From positions 15,771,274-15,835,273 of the forward strand of contig OY482859.1 of the NCBI GenBank assembly GCA_960531495.1: a DNA stretch of 64,000 nt, given 5' to 3'. Below the pieces are notes generated by a model, which saw only the letters and a program-made list of their open reading frames with translations, searched no databases and had not been told where the DNA came from. A program made the translations under genes and the position numbers. Source of the DNA: Zeus faber. Its lineage: Eukaryota; Chordata; Actinopteri; Zeiformes; Zeidae. Numbering within the stretch: the stretch's first letter is position 1; each line of letters starts with the position of its first letter. Below, piece after piece: positions 20,576 through 39,760 of this stretch.

Positions 20576-22383
20576 AACTAAAGGAATTTAAGATACAAGC
20601 TCTAAACGCTTCTGAGGACAACTGTCACGCACTAGAGTCAATTCTACAAAATATAAACCCAATAACATCACCGTCAGAATTTGTAGTAATTTCAGACATA
20701 TCAATGTATACAATCGTCCTGAATTATAATTACCGGTAACAATAACCAGAAGCAATTGCATAATCCAAGGGACATGTATTTATTGTGTATGTGAAATATT
20801 TTCATTCTTTGTGTTTTTGGTGTAGCTCGCTACACACAATTAATTTAATTATATATTCCCTACAATTGAAGCCAATTAAACCACTTACCTTTGTTTATTT
20901 ATTTATTTATAGGTTTATAAAATTCATTTTCATTGTGAAGGCAGTTTTCTGTTGATTTTCAAAGTGCCATAAAATAATTCTGTTCCCCAAAATGTATTAA
21001 TAATCGTGATAAATAATCGTGCTCACAATATTGATTTAAATAATCGGGATTATCATTTTGGCCATAATCATGCAGCTGTACTTCTGTACAATGATAACTG
21101 GCGTTTGTGGTGTAGGATACCCACCCACAGCCACAAACACCGCCCCATCATGGAATTACACTGCAGTCAAGCCGGAGTGAATTTACTTCTGCAGTCACTT
21201 TGTACTTTAGCGAAGGCGTATTGCTGCCTGCAGCTATATTTGTGATAAGGTTCCTTCAGCGGTAAACTTCCCTTTCATGTGCTGGTTCCATTATTTCTTG
21301 TGTGTGTGTATATACACTGTGTAGACTCACACGCATAGACTCATGCACATACCTGTAATAAGTAAACATTAGCTGGGGGTTGCAGGGTGTAGTTCAGCTC
21401 AGCACATAGTGTATCAGAGCAGCGCTGCCCCCCAAGGGCCAAAATAAGAACAGTGTAAGAAATCAGTTTGACTTTATTTTGCCACATACTTCATGGAAAA
21501 TATACAAAGAAACCATTTGCATCTACAAAACCTCTTTATGGACCGAAGTGAAACCACACAATTAATGGCCTTTTTCCCCGCAACATAAAAAATGTAAGCA
21601 GTTGAATCACCATTTTATAAATCCATAAATACCAAGTTGTCATTGGTGTGAACCTGGTATTGCCAAATTGTCAAGCAAATGGATACGGCATGAAAAATGA
21701 TCTGTTTATGTTTAACAGCACTAAATATTTAGACATACTCACCTAACAATTGTGCTTGCAACTTCATTAGGCTAAATATCTTGTGTAAGCGGCGACAAAG
21801 GTGGTTGGAACGATCAGATCCCCAAATGAAAAACCTTCTCATCCAATACAGAGTCTATTATGCTTACTATGATGTTATGTGGCCTTGGTTACTTTACAAG
21901 GATTGGTTTTAAAGACGAGGTGCCAAAGTGTTTAATTGTCACCAAAATATTGCTTGAATCAAAAGCTTTAAGCCGACCAGTTAATAGAGAAATGTTTTGA
22001 CATTGTCAATAAAAGCACATGGTTTGAAGAAAAGTAATTTCTCTTTAATGACAAATACTTTGAGTCTCTGCTTGGGAATGTCAGGAACTGACATCAAATA
22101 AGAGCTTTGACTGAAAGTTTGAGTCTATTGTCGTCCATCGATCTTTCAAAATGTTCAGGGTGGATGACCGGGCCAGAACAAGGGGAGTTCCACTGACGGG
22201 GCCGCGAGCAGCTCGCACTCCAGCGTCAGCTCCATCTCTGTTAAGAGTCTTTAAATTTGCTCACGCAGAGTCCACCCGAACGCCTCACTTCTGCCGCCTC
22301 TCTCAGTTTGGTAAAGAGAAGGCGAGGGCAGCGATGGCTCGGTGTGAAGAGCCCCCAAACAAATCGGAAAGTTTCTGTTGATA
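20576..22383. other. nol9 downstream region and probable 3' UTR
   Basis: No coding exon is supported. For the minus-strand nol9 transcript a poly(A) signal AATAAA (plus strand TTTATT at about 21474-21479) lies about 0.9 kb beyond the stop codon, so a 3' UTR of up to roughly 0.9 kb is possible. The rest is AT-rich single-copy sequence. Confidence 0.45.
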
Positions 22384-29690
<7,307 letters not shown>

Positions 29691-31736
29691 GATTCTGCAT
29701 TCAATAACACGTCCTCCACGCTGATGTTAGGAGGCAAAGGAGGCAGGCTATGAATAGAGAAAGGGAGACGGTTATCTGACAAAATCATTCCGACTCCATC
29801 CAATTGTAGATGGCTGGACAGACAGAGAAGTGCATTTAAAATGAGCAAGTACAGACTAAGATCATCAAATGAATCACGCAATGAGGATCATTCTAACACC
29901 TGCTGCTCAACAAATACAGCTACTGTCATATTATCAAGGCTAAACAAGCTAGCTCCGGCAGTTAACCTAGCTATAACACGCTCGATATTCAGTCAAAACA
30001 ATAGGGGAAAAAAACAACTCACGTCAAACGAGTTTAAAACAACAACCTCGCTCCAATTCCGCCTTATTCTAGTATTGATTGCGTGCACTACACGACCTGG
30101 AAGCCACCGATGTTGGCACGGTTAGCCGCCCACCGTGCTAAAGCTATTACGTGCTTACATGTGAACGGCAGACACAGATGGCCGACCGCGAGTTACACGG
30201 GGTGAGATTCGTTCCGACAGTTATTAACCCATGTCGTTTGAGTGTTTAAGCTGAATCACCGCGGGGTCAAATGATAGACGACAAAACACACTCTACGCCC
30301 TCTTTAATAAAGCGGGAGAAACGTTATTAATGGAAGCGTATAGCTATTTATTACCGGGCAATCGAAAATGTTTCCGGGGTCCGTGCGTAAACCGCATCAT
30401 ATCCTCTTCCGGTTTCAACGCCGCGTTCCTGTTAAAGCGGTAAAATCGGACAAACCCGAACTTCCCACTCGGGGAAGAGCAAACGACGGAGGAAGTCGGA
30501 GCAAAGTTCACTCTGCATAGCTTGATTTGACAGCACGCCTAACTTGATTTGAACAGCTATGTGTTTGTTTTTTTGTTTTTAATGCAATGTTCACATCCGT
30601 CGTTTTGTACTAAGCATACCGAACAGACGCAAACATACAGCGGGCGTCCCATGGATTTCCCGGACAAAAGTAATGGACCCCGTTACGCTCGGCGGTGGGA
30701 ACCACCAAGACGGAGTCACCGATTTCCGAGGTTCAAAGGAACGCAGCACAAGTCGAAGGGGCCTACTGGAAACAAGGTACATCAGCACAACGATAACGAC
30801 TTTCATAAAAAGAAAAACGACCTTTAAAACACACGGAGACCATGCAAGCTCCGTTTAAACCTGCATTTTAATGTCCGCCGTGTTATTAAACGCACCGGTC
30901 TGGCGCACTGCTCGCTAATGCGTGCGACGCCTAAGGGAGCGTCTTTAAAAACGTGCGCGGTGAAATAACGTTGCTAGGGGTTTACAACAATTTGAGGAAA
31001 TCGGTCTCGATAAACAAACCCGTTTGCAGTAGAAAATAATGTTAATAGGCTGTGTTGATAACATGCACGGTTCGCGAGGGCACGTTATAAATAATTCCTT
31101 AATAGAAAATGTTAAAAAAAAAAATGAATTATATATAAATAATAATGAATTATATTCATATTTCTGAATGTGGCTCAGCAGACTTGGACCTTGCATAGTA
31201 CAGTGATATTAAACAGGTCAGAATGATGCTGTAGTTAGATTTTAGTATGAAACCATTACCTAAACCTAAAGTGGTCATCTGTAAGATTATTTTGTAAAAA
31301 CAAAAAAAGACAATATTTTATATTTATATTTATAAGAAACGGCCATACCAGTGTATTTGTGTCATGTTTTGTGGCACGTGCACGGCTGTTTGTGTTCAAT
31401 AAACTGTCACTACGGATGAACAAAAAAAAAAAAAAAAGGAAGTAACCGTCTTGCAGCGAATACAAGGGTACCTCTGGATGTTGAACAAACAACAAACAAT
31501 AATATATATATATATATACACTATATAATAATAATTGCCGTTTTGAGTCGGAATCCTGGTGTAATCCACACAACACAGGCAATCTCACGGATTACCACTT
31601 TAATGAAACACAATGCAAAAATTGTTTTATTGAATTTCCTCGATGTCCTCGGTAAAACATTCATGTCATACACGCCGACGTCTCCTGTTTTAATTGTCAC
31701 ATTAACGTAGCGAAATAAAATTTTTCTGTGTTCCAG
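29691..31736. promoter_or_regulatory. Head-to-head nol9/zbtb48 promoter region
   Basis: Two divergent start codons lie 2.1 kb apart. The part at about 30100-30550 is CpG-richer than the flanks and carries ETS-type motifs, for example CTTCCGG at 30406-30412. This is common in bidirectional housekeeping promoters. An acceptor just before the zbtb48 start (GTTCCAG/CAAG, exon from 31737) implies an upstream non-coding zbtb48 exon, probably ending at the donor AACAAG/GTACAT at 30776. A poly-A run and a TA repeat lie at about 31422-31437 and 31500-31518. No 7TM receptor gene is present in this slot. Confidence 0.6.
30651..30776 (+). other. Candidate zbtb48 5' exon with an upstream ORF
   Basis: An ATG at 30651 opens 42 codons (MDFPDKSNGPRYARRWEPP...), rich in Arg, Lys and Pro, up to a splice donor at 30776/30777. 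If spliced to the acceptor at 31736/31737, the frame adds QVVARQR and stops, 20 bases before the zbtb48 ATG. It would then be a 49-codon upstream ORF. Unspliced it stops at 30827 after 58 codons. It is either a regulatory uORF or chance; the peptide resembles nothing I know. Confidence 0.4.
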
Positions 31737-31770
31737 CAAGTAGTGGCCCGGCAACGGTGAACTGTGGAAA

Positions 31771-34700
31771 ATGGTTCCCCAAGACGGCAGCCACGCGCGT
31801 CACATGCTGTCCACCCTAAATCAGCAGAGAGCGGTCGGGCGGTTCTGCGACGCCGTGCTGAATCTGGGAGACGGGCTGGTCTACATGGCTCACCGCAACA
31901 TCCTGGCCTGCTTCAGCGAGCTGTTCCAAGAGTCCGGCCCGCCCCCCGCCACGCCGTGCATGGAAGTCTACCTCCAGGAATGCCCCAACGAGGGCTTGGA
32001 GCTCCTGTTGAACTTTGTCTACACTGGAGAGCTGACGCTGGATCTCTCCAACCTGGGAATGGTGCAGCATGCCGCCGCCAGCCTGTGTGTGCCAAAAGCC
32101 CTGGCGCTATGTCAGCAGTTTATGGAAAGTTCTCGCGAACCCGTGCCGGTAAAGCGCAAAAAAGGGAGACCTCGGAGGCCCGCCCCAGTTACGAGTTCTT
32201 ACTGCTCACCGGGGGATGAAAATACACTCGAATTAAAAAGATGTGATTCTGCTTCTGCTATTGCTGATGCCTCCGCCACCACCACCACCACCACCACCAC
32301 CACCACTCGCTCTGGACGTAGGGTCCGAGGCCCCCGGCGCCTGGTGGGAGAAAGCTCCCCGGTAGCTTTCACACTCCCTGGCGATGCTGGCGAGGAAGAC
32401 CTGCACATCCCCGTAGAAAAAATAGAACTTGATACCGTGAGGAGTCAAAGCCCGGCTCAACCTACCAGCGAAACGGAGGTAAATCACATGTGAATATGAC
32501 AAAAACACAAAGGTTTATTCCAGCCAAACCATCTTTGCAGCAGACTGTCCTACATCCTAGCCCTCTACAAAACAATTGATAAATTGATAGAAGTAGGTGA
32601 ACATTTTTTTAAGTGTTTACGCCGTGTGTTATTTCCAGATGGCCGAGTTACACATCGATACGAATGACAATGGCGTCAGTCATGCGAGTCGGGATGAGGA
32701 GGACGTCGGGGGAGACTTTGAAGGGCTAGAAGAGGATTTGGACGAGGAATACGTCCCCGTCGCCCTCGTCGGCTCGCTGCCCCCGCTGAAGCCCGGCGCG
32801 CGGAGAGGCAGAGCCCCGAGCAAAGCTCCGAAAAAGGAGAACGGCGAGGCCCGGGAGGAAGACGCCAAGAAGGGCTCCGTTCAGTGTCCCACGTGTGGCA
32901 AGACCTTCTGCAGCAAATACTACCTCAAAGTCCACAACAGGTGCGTTGAAGCCGCCGCGTCGCTTCAGCCCGCGGGCGTCTGCGTTTTTTTTAATCGTGA
33001 TGCGGGAGGAGCCGACTGTGTTTTCACACTGTCCTGTTTGCAGGCGGCACACGGGCGAGAAGCCGTTTGCGTGCCGGAAGTGCGGGATAAGGTACTTTAG
33101 AAAAGAGAATCTGTTGGAACATGAATCCAGAAACTGTGCAAAAGTGCATGTGAGTGTCCAAAAAAAACCCCAGCTAAGTATCTTTGTTATTTTTTTTTAT
33201 GTGATGGAAGAAGTGCAGAATTTGTATAAATTGGGTGAAATTGTTTCAAAACCGACCACGTTTTTCTCTGAGGCGTTGACGTTCTCGCGTTTTTTTTTTG
33301 GCCGTTGCAGACATATCCTTGCCCGACATGCGACTCAGTGTTTAAAAGGAAGCAGGAGTTGCGTTTGCACATCATCTCCCACACGGGGGACATGCCCAAT
33401 AAGGTGCGTCTTAACACCTGTTCATCCTCGGCGGCAAAATAACTTGCAGACGAAACAAAAAATCAAACTTGTGTTATCGACGTATGCATTTCAGTGCTCA
33501 TCGTGCCCGGAGCAATTCATGCACAAGAGGGATTTGACCGTCCACATGATCAAGATCCACGGCTTCCCCAAACCCCACGCGGTGAGTTGGTTTTGCCTGG
33601 GCTTTCTCGCGTACTTGTGGTCACCTTTTGTTTCGCCATCAACATGGATGCCCTTGCCCCCCCAGTGTTCCCAGTGCGCCAACCGCTTCTTGTCGCGCTC
33701 CGAGCTGCGCGTGCACGAGGCGGCCAAGCATCGAGGCGAGAAGCCCTTCGTGTGCGAGGAGTGTGGCCACCGGGCCTCCAGCCGGAACGGCGTCCAGATG
33801 CACATCAAAGCTATTCACAGGTCGTACGCCGGCGCCGCGTTCCTCTTTAAAAAAAAAACAAAAAAAAAAACACCGCCGGGGCGCTCCTCGTCCTGGCCGG
33901 CCGGGTCGCCGCTCACGCTCTCGCTGCCCTACAGGAACGAGCGGCCGTTCGTGTGTAACTTCTGTGGCCACGCCTTCACCCAGAAAACCAACCTCAATAT
34001 GCACTTGCGCGTGCACACCGGCGAGAGGCCGTACCAGTGTCACCTCTGTGGCAAAACCTTCAGGACGCAAGGTGACGCCCTTGCACTACTTCACCCCTGC
34101 AAAAGATCCTGTAGACCAGTGTTTCTCGAATGGGGGTACTTTGGGGTACTGCGGGAGGTACTCTAAAAAAAAAAAAGAAAAACAGTCTAAGAAAATATTG
34201 GTTATATATAATATTTAAAAAAAAACAAAACAGATGATACACATGCACCACATAATTTGTTTTCTTTTTTTTTCTTCCAATGCCAGCGAATGGGGTACTC
34301 AGCTGAAAAAATGTATTAGAGGGGGTACACCACTTAAAAAACATTTGAGAGCCACTGATAGTAGACTGATAAAATAGTACGTTGAAACCGAGCAAACCCC
34401 CCGCTCTTAAGACTGAAAGCTTGGTTATTGGCTATTTGTTCATGTTTTTGAAGCGATGGTGGTTTGGCTAGAATGAACTTGGGACTTCCTCTCGTAGGCT
34501 TTTGAGACACCCAGAGAACCTGAAAGAGGGATCTTGTACGTAATCCTCTAATCTGCGCTCCTCTGTGATAACAGCCAGTTTGGACAAGCACCACCGGACG
34601 CACACCGGCGAGCGTCCCTTCAGCTGCGAGTTCTGCGAGCAGCGCTTCACGGAGAAGGGCCCGCTCATCCGCCATATTGCCAGCAAGCACCAGGAAGGAC

Positions 34701-35534
34701 GCCCCCACTGCTGTCACATATGTGGCAAAACCTTTAAAGGTAAAATAGTTCACACTAATGATGCATCATGGCACTTTTTTTTTTATTATATCAGAATCTG
34801 TATTCCATATGTGACAAGTAACCTCTTGAATCTTGAACATTTGGATCGTAAGATCTGCTCCGATTCATTTAAAAACGTGATTTATCTTGGGATGTGACCA
34901 GCCATGGAGCAGCTGCGGGTGCACGTGCATCGCCACAAGGGCATGAGGAAGTTTGAGTGCGTCGACTGTGGCTACAAGTTCACGCGGCAGGTACGCTGCA
35001 GTTACCTTGGATCAGCACTAGCATTAGCGCTCCCCTTGTGAATACCCTCGCCGTCTTTTCCAGGCTCACCTGCGGCGACATGCTCAGATCCACAAGCGCA
35101 ACGAGAACTACAACCCCAAGCAGAGGAAGCTGAGGAACGTGATCGTGGAGGGGGAGGGCGGAGGAGGAGGAGGAGGGGAGGAGGAGGAGGAGGAGGAGGA
35201 TGGCCAGAGCGAGGCCGAAGCCATGGAAACGACTGTAGACGTAACCATGGCGATGGGTCAGCTTCCCGAGGCCTCCGAGAACCGGGACGCCCCAGACCAA
35301 TTGTCGGCGTCCCTCCCCAGGCTGGAGCCCGGCGGCCTGGTGGGCGTGGTGATCCAGTCGGCCGATTCGGTGATGGAGGAGGTCGTGGCCGATCAGAGCC
35401 TGGAGGGCGACGTGGCGGTGGAGAGCTTCACGGTGACGGACGTGCTGCAGCAGACGCAGCTGGACCCCGGAGCGTTCGAACCCGGCATGGTGGCCGAGGG
35501 CATCGGGGAGAACCTTCCAGAGAGCGAGAGCTGA
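31771..35534 (+). CDS. zbtb48: BTB/POZ and zinc-finger protein ZBTB48 (HKR3/TZAP), complete coding region in 10 exons
   Basis: Exons: 31771-32478, 32639-32940, 33044-33149, 33311-33403, 33495-33581, 33666-33820, 33935-34071, 34575-34739, 34902-34990, 35064-35534. All phases close (2313 bases, 770 aa). A BTB domain lies at about residues 10-120 ([33 protein letters not shown]). A basic, AT-hook-like [10 protein letters not shown] follows, then a poly-Thr run and an acidic linker. Eleven C2H2-type fingers lie at about 319-627, matching mammalian ZBTB48 in number. Finger 2 ends in His-Cys (C2HC). Conserved stretches include [23 protein letters not shown] and [18 protein letters not shown]. After the last finger comes QRKLRN, part of the arm used with finger 11 for telomere-repeat binding in mammals. 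The C-terminal tail has Gly/Glu runs. Telomere and transcription roles are inferred from mammals. Convergent with klhl21. Confidence 0.97.
32278..32307 (+). repeat. (ACC)n coding for ten threonines in zbtb48
   Basis: Nine ACC codons and one ACT encode a Thr-10 tract in the linker between the BTB domain and the zinc fingers. The repeat is in frame, so length changes would alter the linker only. Confidence 0.95.
34117..34357. mobile_element. hAT-like MITE in zbtb48 intron 7
   Basis: It begins CAGTGTTTCTCGAATGGGGG and ends TTTGAGAGCCACTG, forming imperfect terminal inverted repeats. The interior has GGGGTACT-type motifs on both sides and poly-A runs. The flanks share GTAGAC, possibly the remains of a target-site duplication. 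There is no coding capacity. Confidence 0.65.
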
Positions 35535-37867
35535 AGACCGGCCGCAGGGAAGTGAAGGGAGAATCCGCTCAGAATGAAGATATGGTTCAGGGGGATTGTC
35601 TTAAACGCATGACGAGGAGAGTTTAGAAGCAAGAGTTTAGCCTTGATCCGAAAAGACTGAATTTTAGGATTCTTTGTGTTTAAATGTTTGACAACCATTT
35701 TGCACAGTCAAGCTGTTTTTGGTTAAATTTTTTAAAAGAGAGGAAAAAGATCAAGTTAGCTAATGTGTAAGGACATGGTGACTAACACAGACGGCTGCTA
35801 TCTTAATCCATCTATCTAAAAGTGGGAACGTGACCATGAAGAATTCCCACTGTGACCACTTTACTTAACTATGCCATGTCCATCTAACCTGGAATTTACG
35901 ATTATTACGGAACTGAAGTTGTAACCGGTGCATGTCTTATCTATTTCATCATGGTAATTTGGAAGAAAGCGCTACAGGTGGCAGAGAGGGCAACAGGGGA
36001 AAAGAGTATTTCATCTCAGAATTCCCACTCTTTCAGATGCTGTAGTTTGATAATTGGGAACAAATACAGATGTTTTGTTTTTCTTGGAAGCATTAATTTC
36101 ATAAACAATTTTCCCCATACGGCATTTGTCTTTCATTTTATTTGTCATTGTTAGAAAAAAAAAAAGGTGTTGATAAAGCAAAACAATATTTTCCTTTTCC
36201 GATTGTCCTGCTTAAATTCCATGTTTCAAGTCTAGATTAATTGCATTCAGTCCCACATTTACATATCTTAACGGCGCATTTGTATTTGGGGAAATTGCGC
36301 TCGACTTGATTTGAATAGTCGTCATATCAGTTGCTGGACTGGACACAGGGGCAGTTATTACATGCTCCCGATAGAGAGAGAATTAAGTCACAGTAAAACG
36401 TTCCAATGAAAGTGCTGCATAGGCTCGCTCTTCTCATGCTTTATTTGTTTGAGGCCGGACATCACTCTCTCTCTCTCTCTCTCCAAAAGCAGCAGAACAA
36501 CTCAAGGACTCCTGCCTGCAGTTTTATTTCCCCCATTACATTAAACCAAGGACAATATTTACAACACAGATTAAACAACAAATGTATTAAAACTAAAACG
36601 ATGTTGCATTACTACTGCTGTAGCGTTACTTCAAATGCCTGTTTTTTTCCTTCCTTACTCTAATTAAAGCTTAAAGTTTTTTTTCCATTAGAGTTAAACG
36701 AGATTCTGAGCACTTCCAGTTGTGATCGCAGACTCCACCACCACCACACACCGCACTCCGCCGCGTTGCCCCTTAGAAACCATACAAAAGCATAAATATA
36801 CCCATAAATAAAATGTAGAAAAACATTTTTTTTTTTTTTTTTTCCAAACATTCCAAAATAATTGGCCACACTTGTAGAGAAGCTGCTGCGTCATGCGCGT
36901 TAGGTAGCGGTTCTAAACCCAGGGCTGTCTAGGACCAAGGGAGGAGCCCGGGGCGACAGTTTATAGTCTATGAGCGATCACATAATTGTAGTTTAGTAAA
37001 AAAAAGTATAGATGTTTGCTTTTAAATGTAGTGAAATAAAAGTCCAAGTCTCCAAAACTGAATATACTTTGAAAAATACACTTAAGGTACAATGTCACTT
37101 TTCTGCCTTAAAATGTCTGAAAACCACCAACTAGACCTCCTATGTTATATATTTTGTTGAGTTCTGTAATTGCGTTATCCCAAATGTTTTCAACAATTTT
37201 CATACCCAGAGAATCCAAATTCAAATGTCATTTTAATGTCGGTAACTGACTGTTTCATTAGGTCACCTGTCATGGCGTCTATGCCCTTTACCCCTCTACT
37301 GCTATAACTTCCTTACCTTGCCGTAAGTATGTAAGGTAAAGCAGTACTTCCACCACTGCGTTCTACCGTCACAGCAGAGGGTTCCTTATGCGGCGCCCGT
37401 TTCCCGGTACCATCGCAGCTCATACTGAAACCAACCCAATTCTTTCCCCCTGGGAGTCCGCCTCGCTCACAAACTCGTCTACGTCAGCATTTGGAATGTA
37501 AGCGGGGCTGATTCTATCGATTCAACATGCGTGTCGGCTCTGCTCCTCAACTGAAATAGAGCAAAAAATAAAAAATAAAAAATGAAATAAAACAGGTTCA
37601 AACAATCCGCAAACCATCCTGGAAATGTCCGTCGCGGGAATACAGCTCGCCAGTCTGTGATCCACACGGTCGCTCACTAGGCACAACTCGCGGAAATGAG
37701 AGCTCACCGGGCACGCTGGCAGAAAACAAGCTCAGGTGTGTGTACTTCTGCTCAATATTTGTGATGAGGTGAAGTCACAGTTTTCCCGGTGGTGGTGCTA
37801 TACGCGTGGAAAGGTAAGTCTGAGTGGATGACATGGGGGGGAGGGGACAAAGGGGGGGGGTCGGACC
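35535..37867. other. Convergent 3' ends of zbtb48 and klhl21
   Basis: No coding exon is seen. Candidate poly(A) signals are AATAAA on the plus strand at about 36807-36812 for zbtb48, and on the minus strand (plus TTTATT) at about 36523-36528 and 36440-36445 for klhl21. If these are used, the two 3' UTRs overlap by a few hundred bases. A poly-T run lies at about 36826-36842 and a short TC repeat at about 36465-36482. Confidence 0.5.
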
Positions 37868-39729
37868 TCAGCGCGCCGGGTTCACATCCTGGTTCTGGTT
37901 GAGATTGTTGTTGAGGTTGTGCAGGGCCTGGTGGCGCTGGTGCCGGTGGATGGCGTGGGACTCCGGGACGTCGGAGGGCTCGAAGGCGCTGGCCACGAGG
38001 GGCATGAATTGGCGGAATATGCTGACGCTGCCGTGCCAGAAGGTGGGCTGCGGCAGGCGGCCGGCGGGCGTCCAAGCGCGGGTGGCAGGGTCGTACACCT
38101 CCACCACGTCGGAGAGCTCGTACGTATTGTCGTAGCCGCCGGAGACGTAGAGTTTGCCACCCAGGGCGCCTACGCTCCCACCAACGTGAACCTGTGAGAG
38201 ACAGAAACCGAACTCAGTCTGGGCCGAGCATGTTTTTTTTTTTACTGGAAACATGGCCTGAACCAATAGTGAAATTCTGGGTAGGTACCGATACTTAAAA
38301 TAACAATTTGGCGGAAAGCTGACAACCAATGTTTTCTGAGTTCCCCTGAATGCAGCATCACTTCCTGCTTCCTGCTTAATATACCTGGGCAGCCCACCCA
38401 AGTAAAATCTATGTGTGGGAAACACTGGATAAACATTTTCCACTGCCATCGGTGAACGTCATCTTATTTGCCGATAGGCTGATGGCAGTCGACAAGGCCA
38501 ATAACGGCTGATACCGATGTACGGTCGATAACTCGGTGATAGGTCCTTATCTGAAGCCAAAGAATAATTGTTAGTTTTCGTTTACTGAGGTTTGTGTTAA
38601 TGATGCACGTTTCCGTTGCCATTATATATAAACTAGTAAAACTAGTTGGGGTCATGTGGCTCGAAAAGTAAAAGTTCTCCTCGGTGTTTTGAGCCGACCA
38701 TCTGGATTTGTTGACAAGTAAAAGTGCAGAGGTCCAGCTAATGAGTGAACCCAGCTGGCTCGGTTCACGGGAGGACTCTCAACCTGGAACAGCTGTCGGT
38801 GTTACGTACACACCTGGTTCATCGGGCTAATTTTGTCCCACTCGTTCTTCTGGGGGTTGTAAACGTCCACCTCAGCTGAGTCATCCCTGTAAAGACACAA
38901 CGACCTCATGTTTGAAACGCGTTTTGTTTTGTTTTTTTTGATCGCCGCGACACTCTGTTACTCGCCGGAATCCCGCGAGTCTCCTCACCTGACAAAGTAG
39001 ACGAGTCCATTGAGGGTCACGGTTTTAGGGGCGAAGGACCACAGCGGTAGTTGACCGCACTTGACCAGGGACCAGCAGCTGGTGTCGGCGTCGTAGCTCT
39101 GGATGGCCATGGTGTCCTCTCCGGTCAGCGAGCCGATGGCGTACAGGCGCCCGCTGCAGGTGGTGGTGGAGCAGTTGTCCATGGCGTGCAGCATGGGCGG
39201 CAGCGCCTGCCAGCAGTCCACGGTGTGGTCGTAGCGCTCCGTGCTGTCCGGCGCCACCACGTACAGCTGGCCCTTCAACACACACGAGCTGTGGTACTCG
39301 CGGGCCTTCAGCATGGGCGCCGCCTCAGTCCACTCGTTGACGCTGGATTTGTAGCGCCACACGCCGTCGTAGAGCCGGGAGCCGTCCGAACCACCTGAAC
39401 CAATTTGATAAACGGTTATGGAAACTGTTCTGGACTGAGGTGATCGTTTGTCCTTTCGAGACTCTAAATCAACCATGATGAAGAAGAGGCCGGGAAATAT
39501 TTCTTATCATTCAAAGCTCTGCTCTGATTTCATCGTTATAGTTTAGCACTGAGCGTACTACGACCGCCCATCAACACAACGTGAACTGTCATCAGGTCAC
39601 ACCATCTGGTGCTTCTTCTGTAGCTCTGTAACTCTGCCAAAGACACATTGAGAGAGAGCTGCTAACGATCCCCATCACCGCCTCGTGTGGGCGTGTGAAA
39701 AATCCCGGGACCTGGATACACTGCCCTAA

Positions 39730-39760
<31 letters not shown>

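Noticed and set aside
31764..32219. Alternative-frame ORFs over zbtb48 exon 1 and other exons
   Set aside because: They are shadows of the coding frame in GC-rich exons with no family resemblance.
32895..34166. A single 423-codon ORF in zbtb48
   Set aside because: It reads through several introns; the fingers are split by clear donors and acceptors, and the spliced model matches the known protein.
39025..39398. ORFs on both strands over klhl21 exon 2
   Set aside because: The Kelch frame explains this exon; the other frames are His/Arg-rich by-products.
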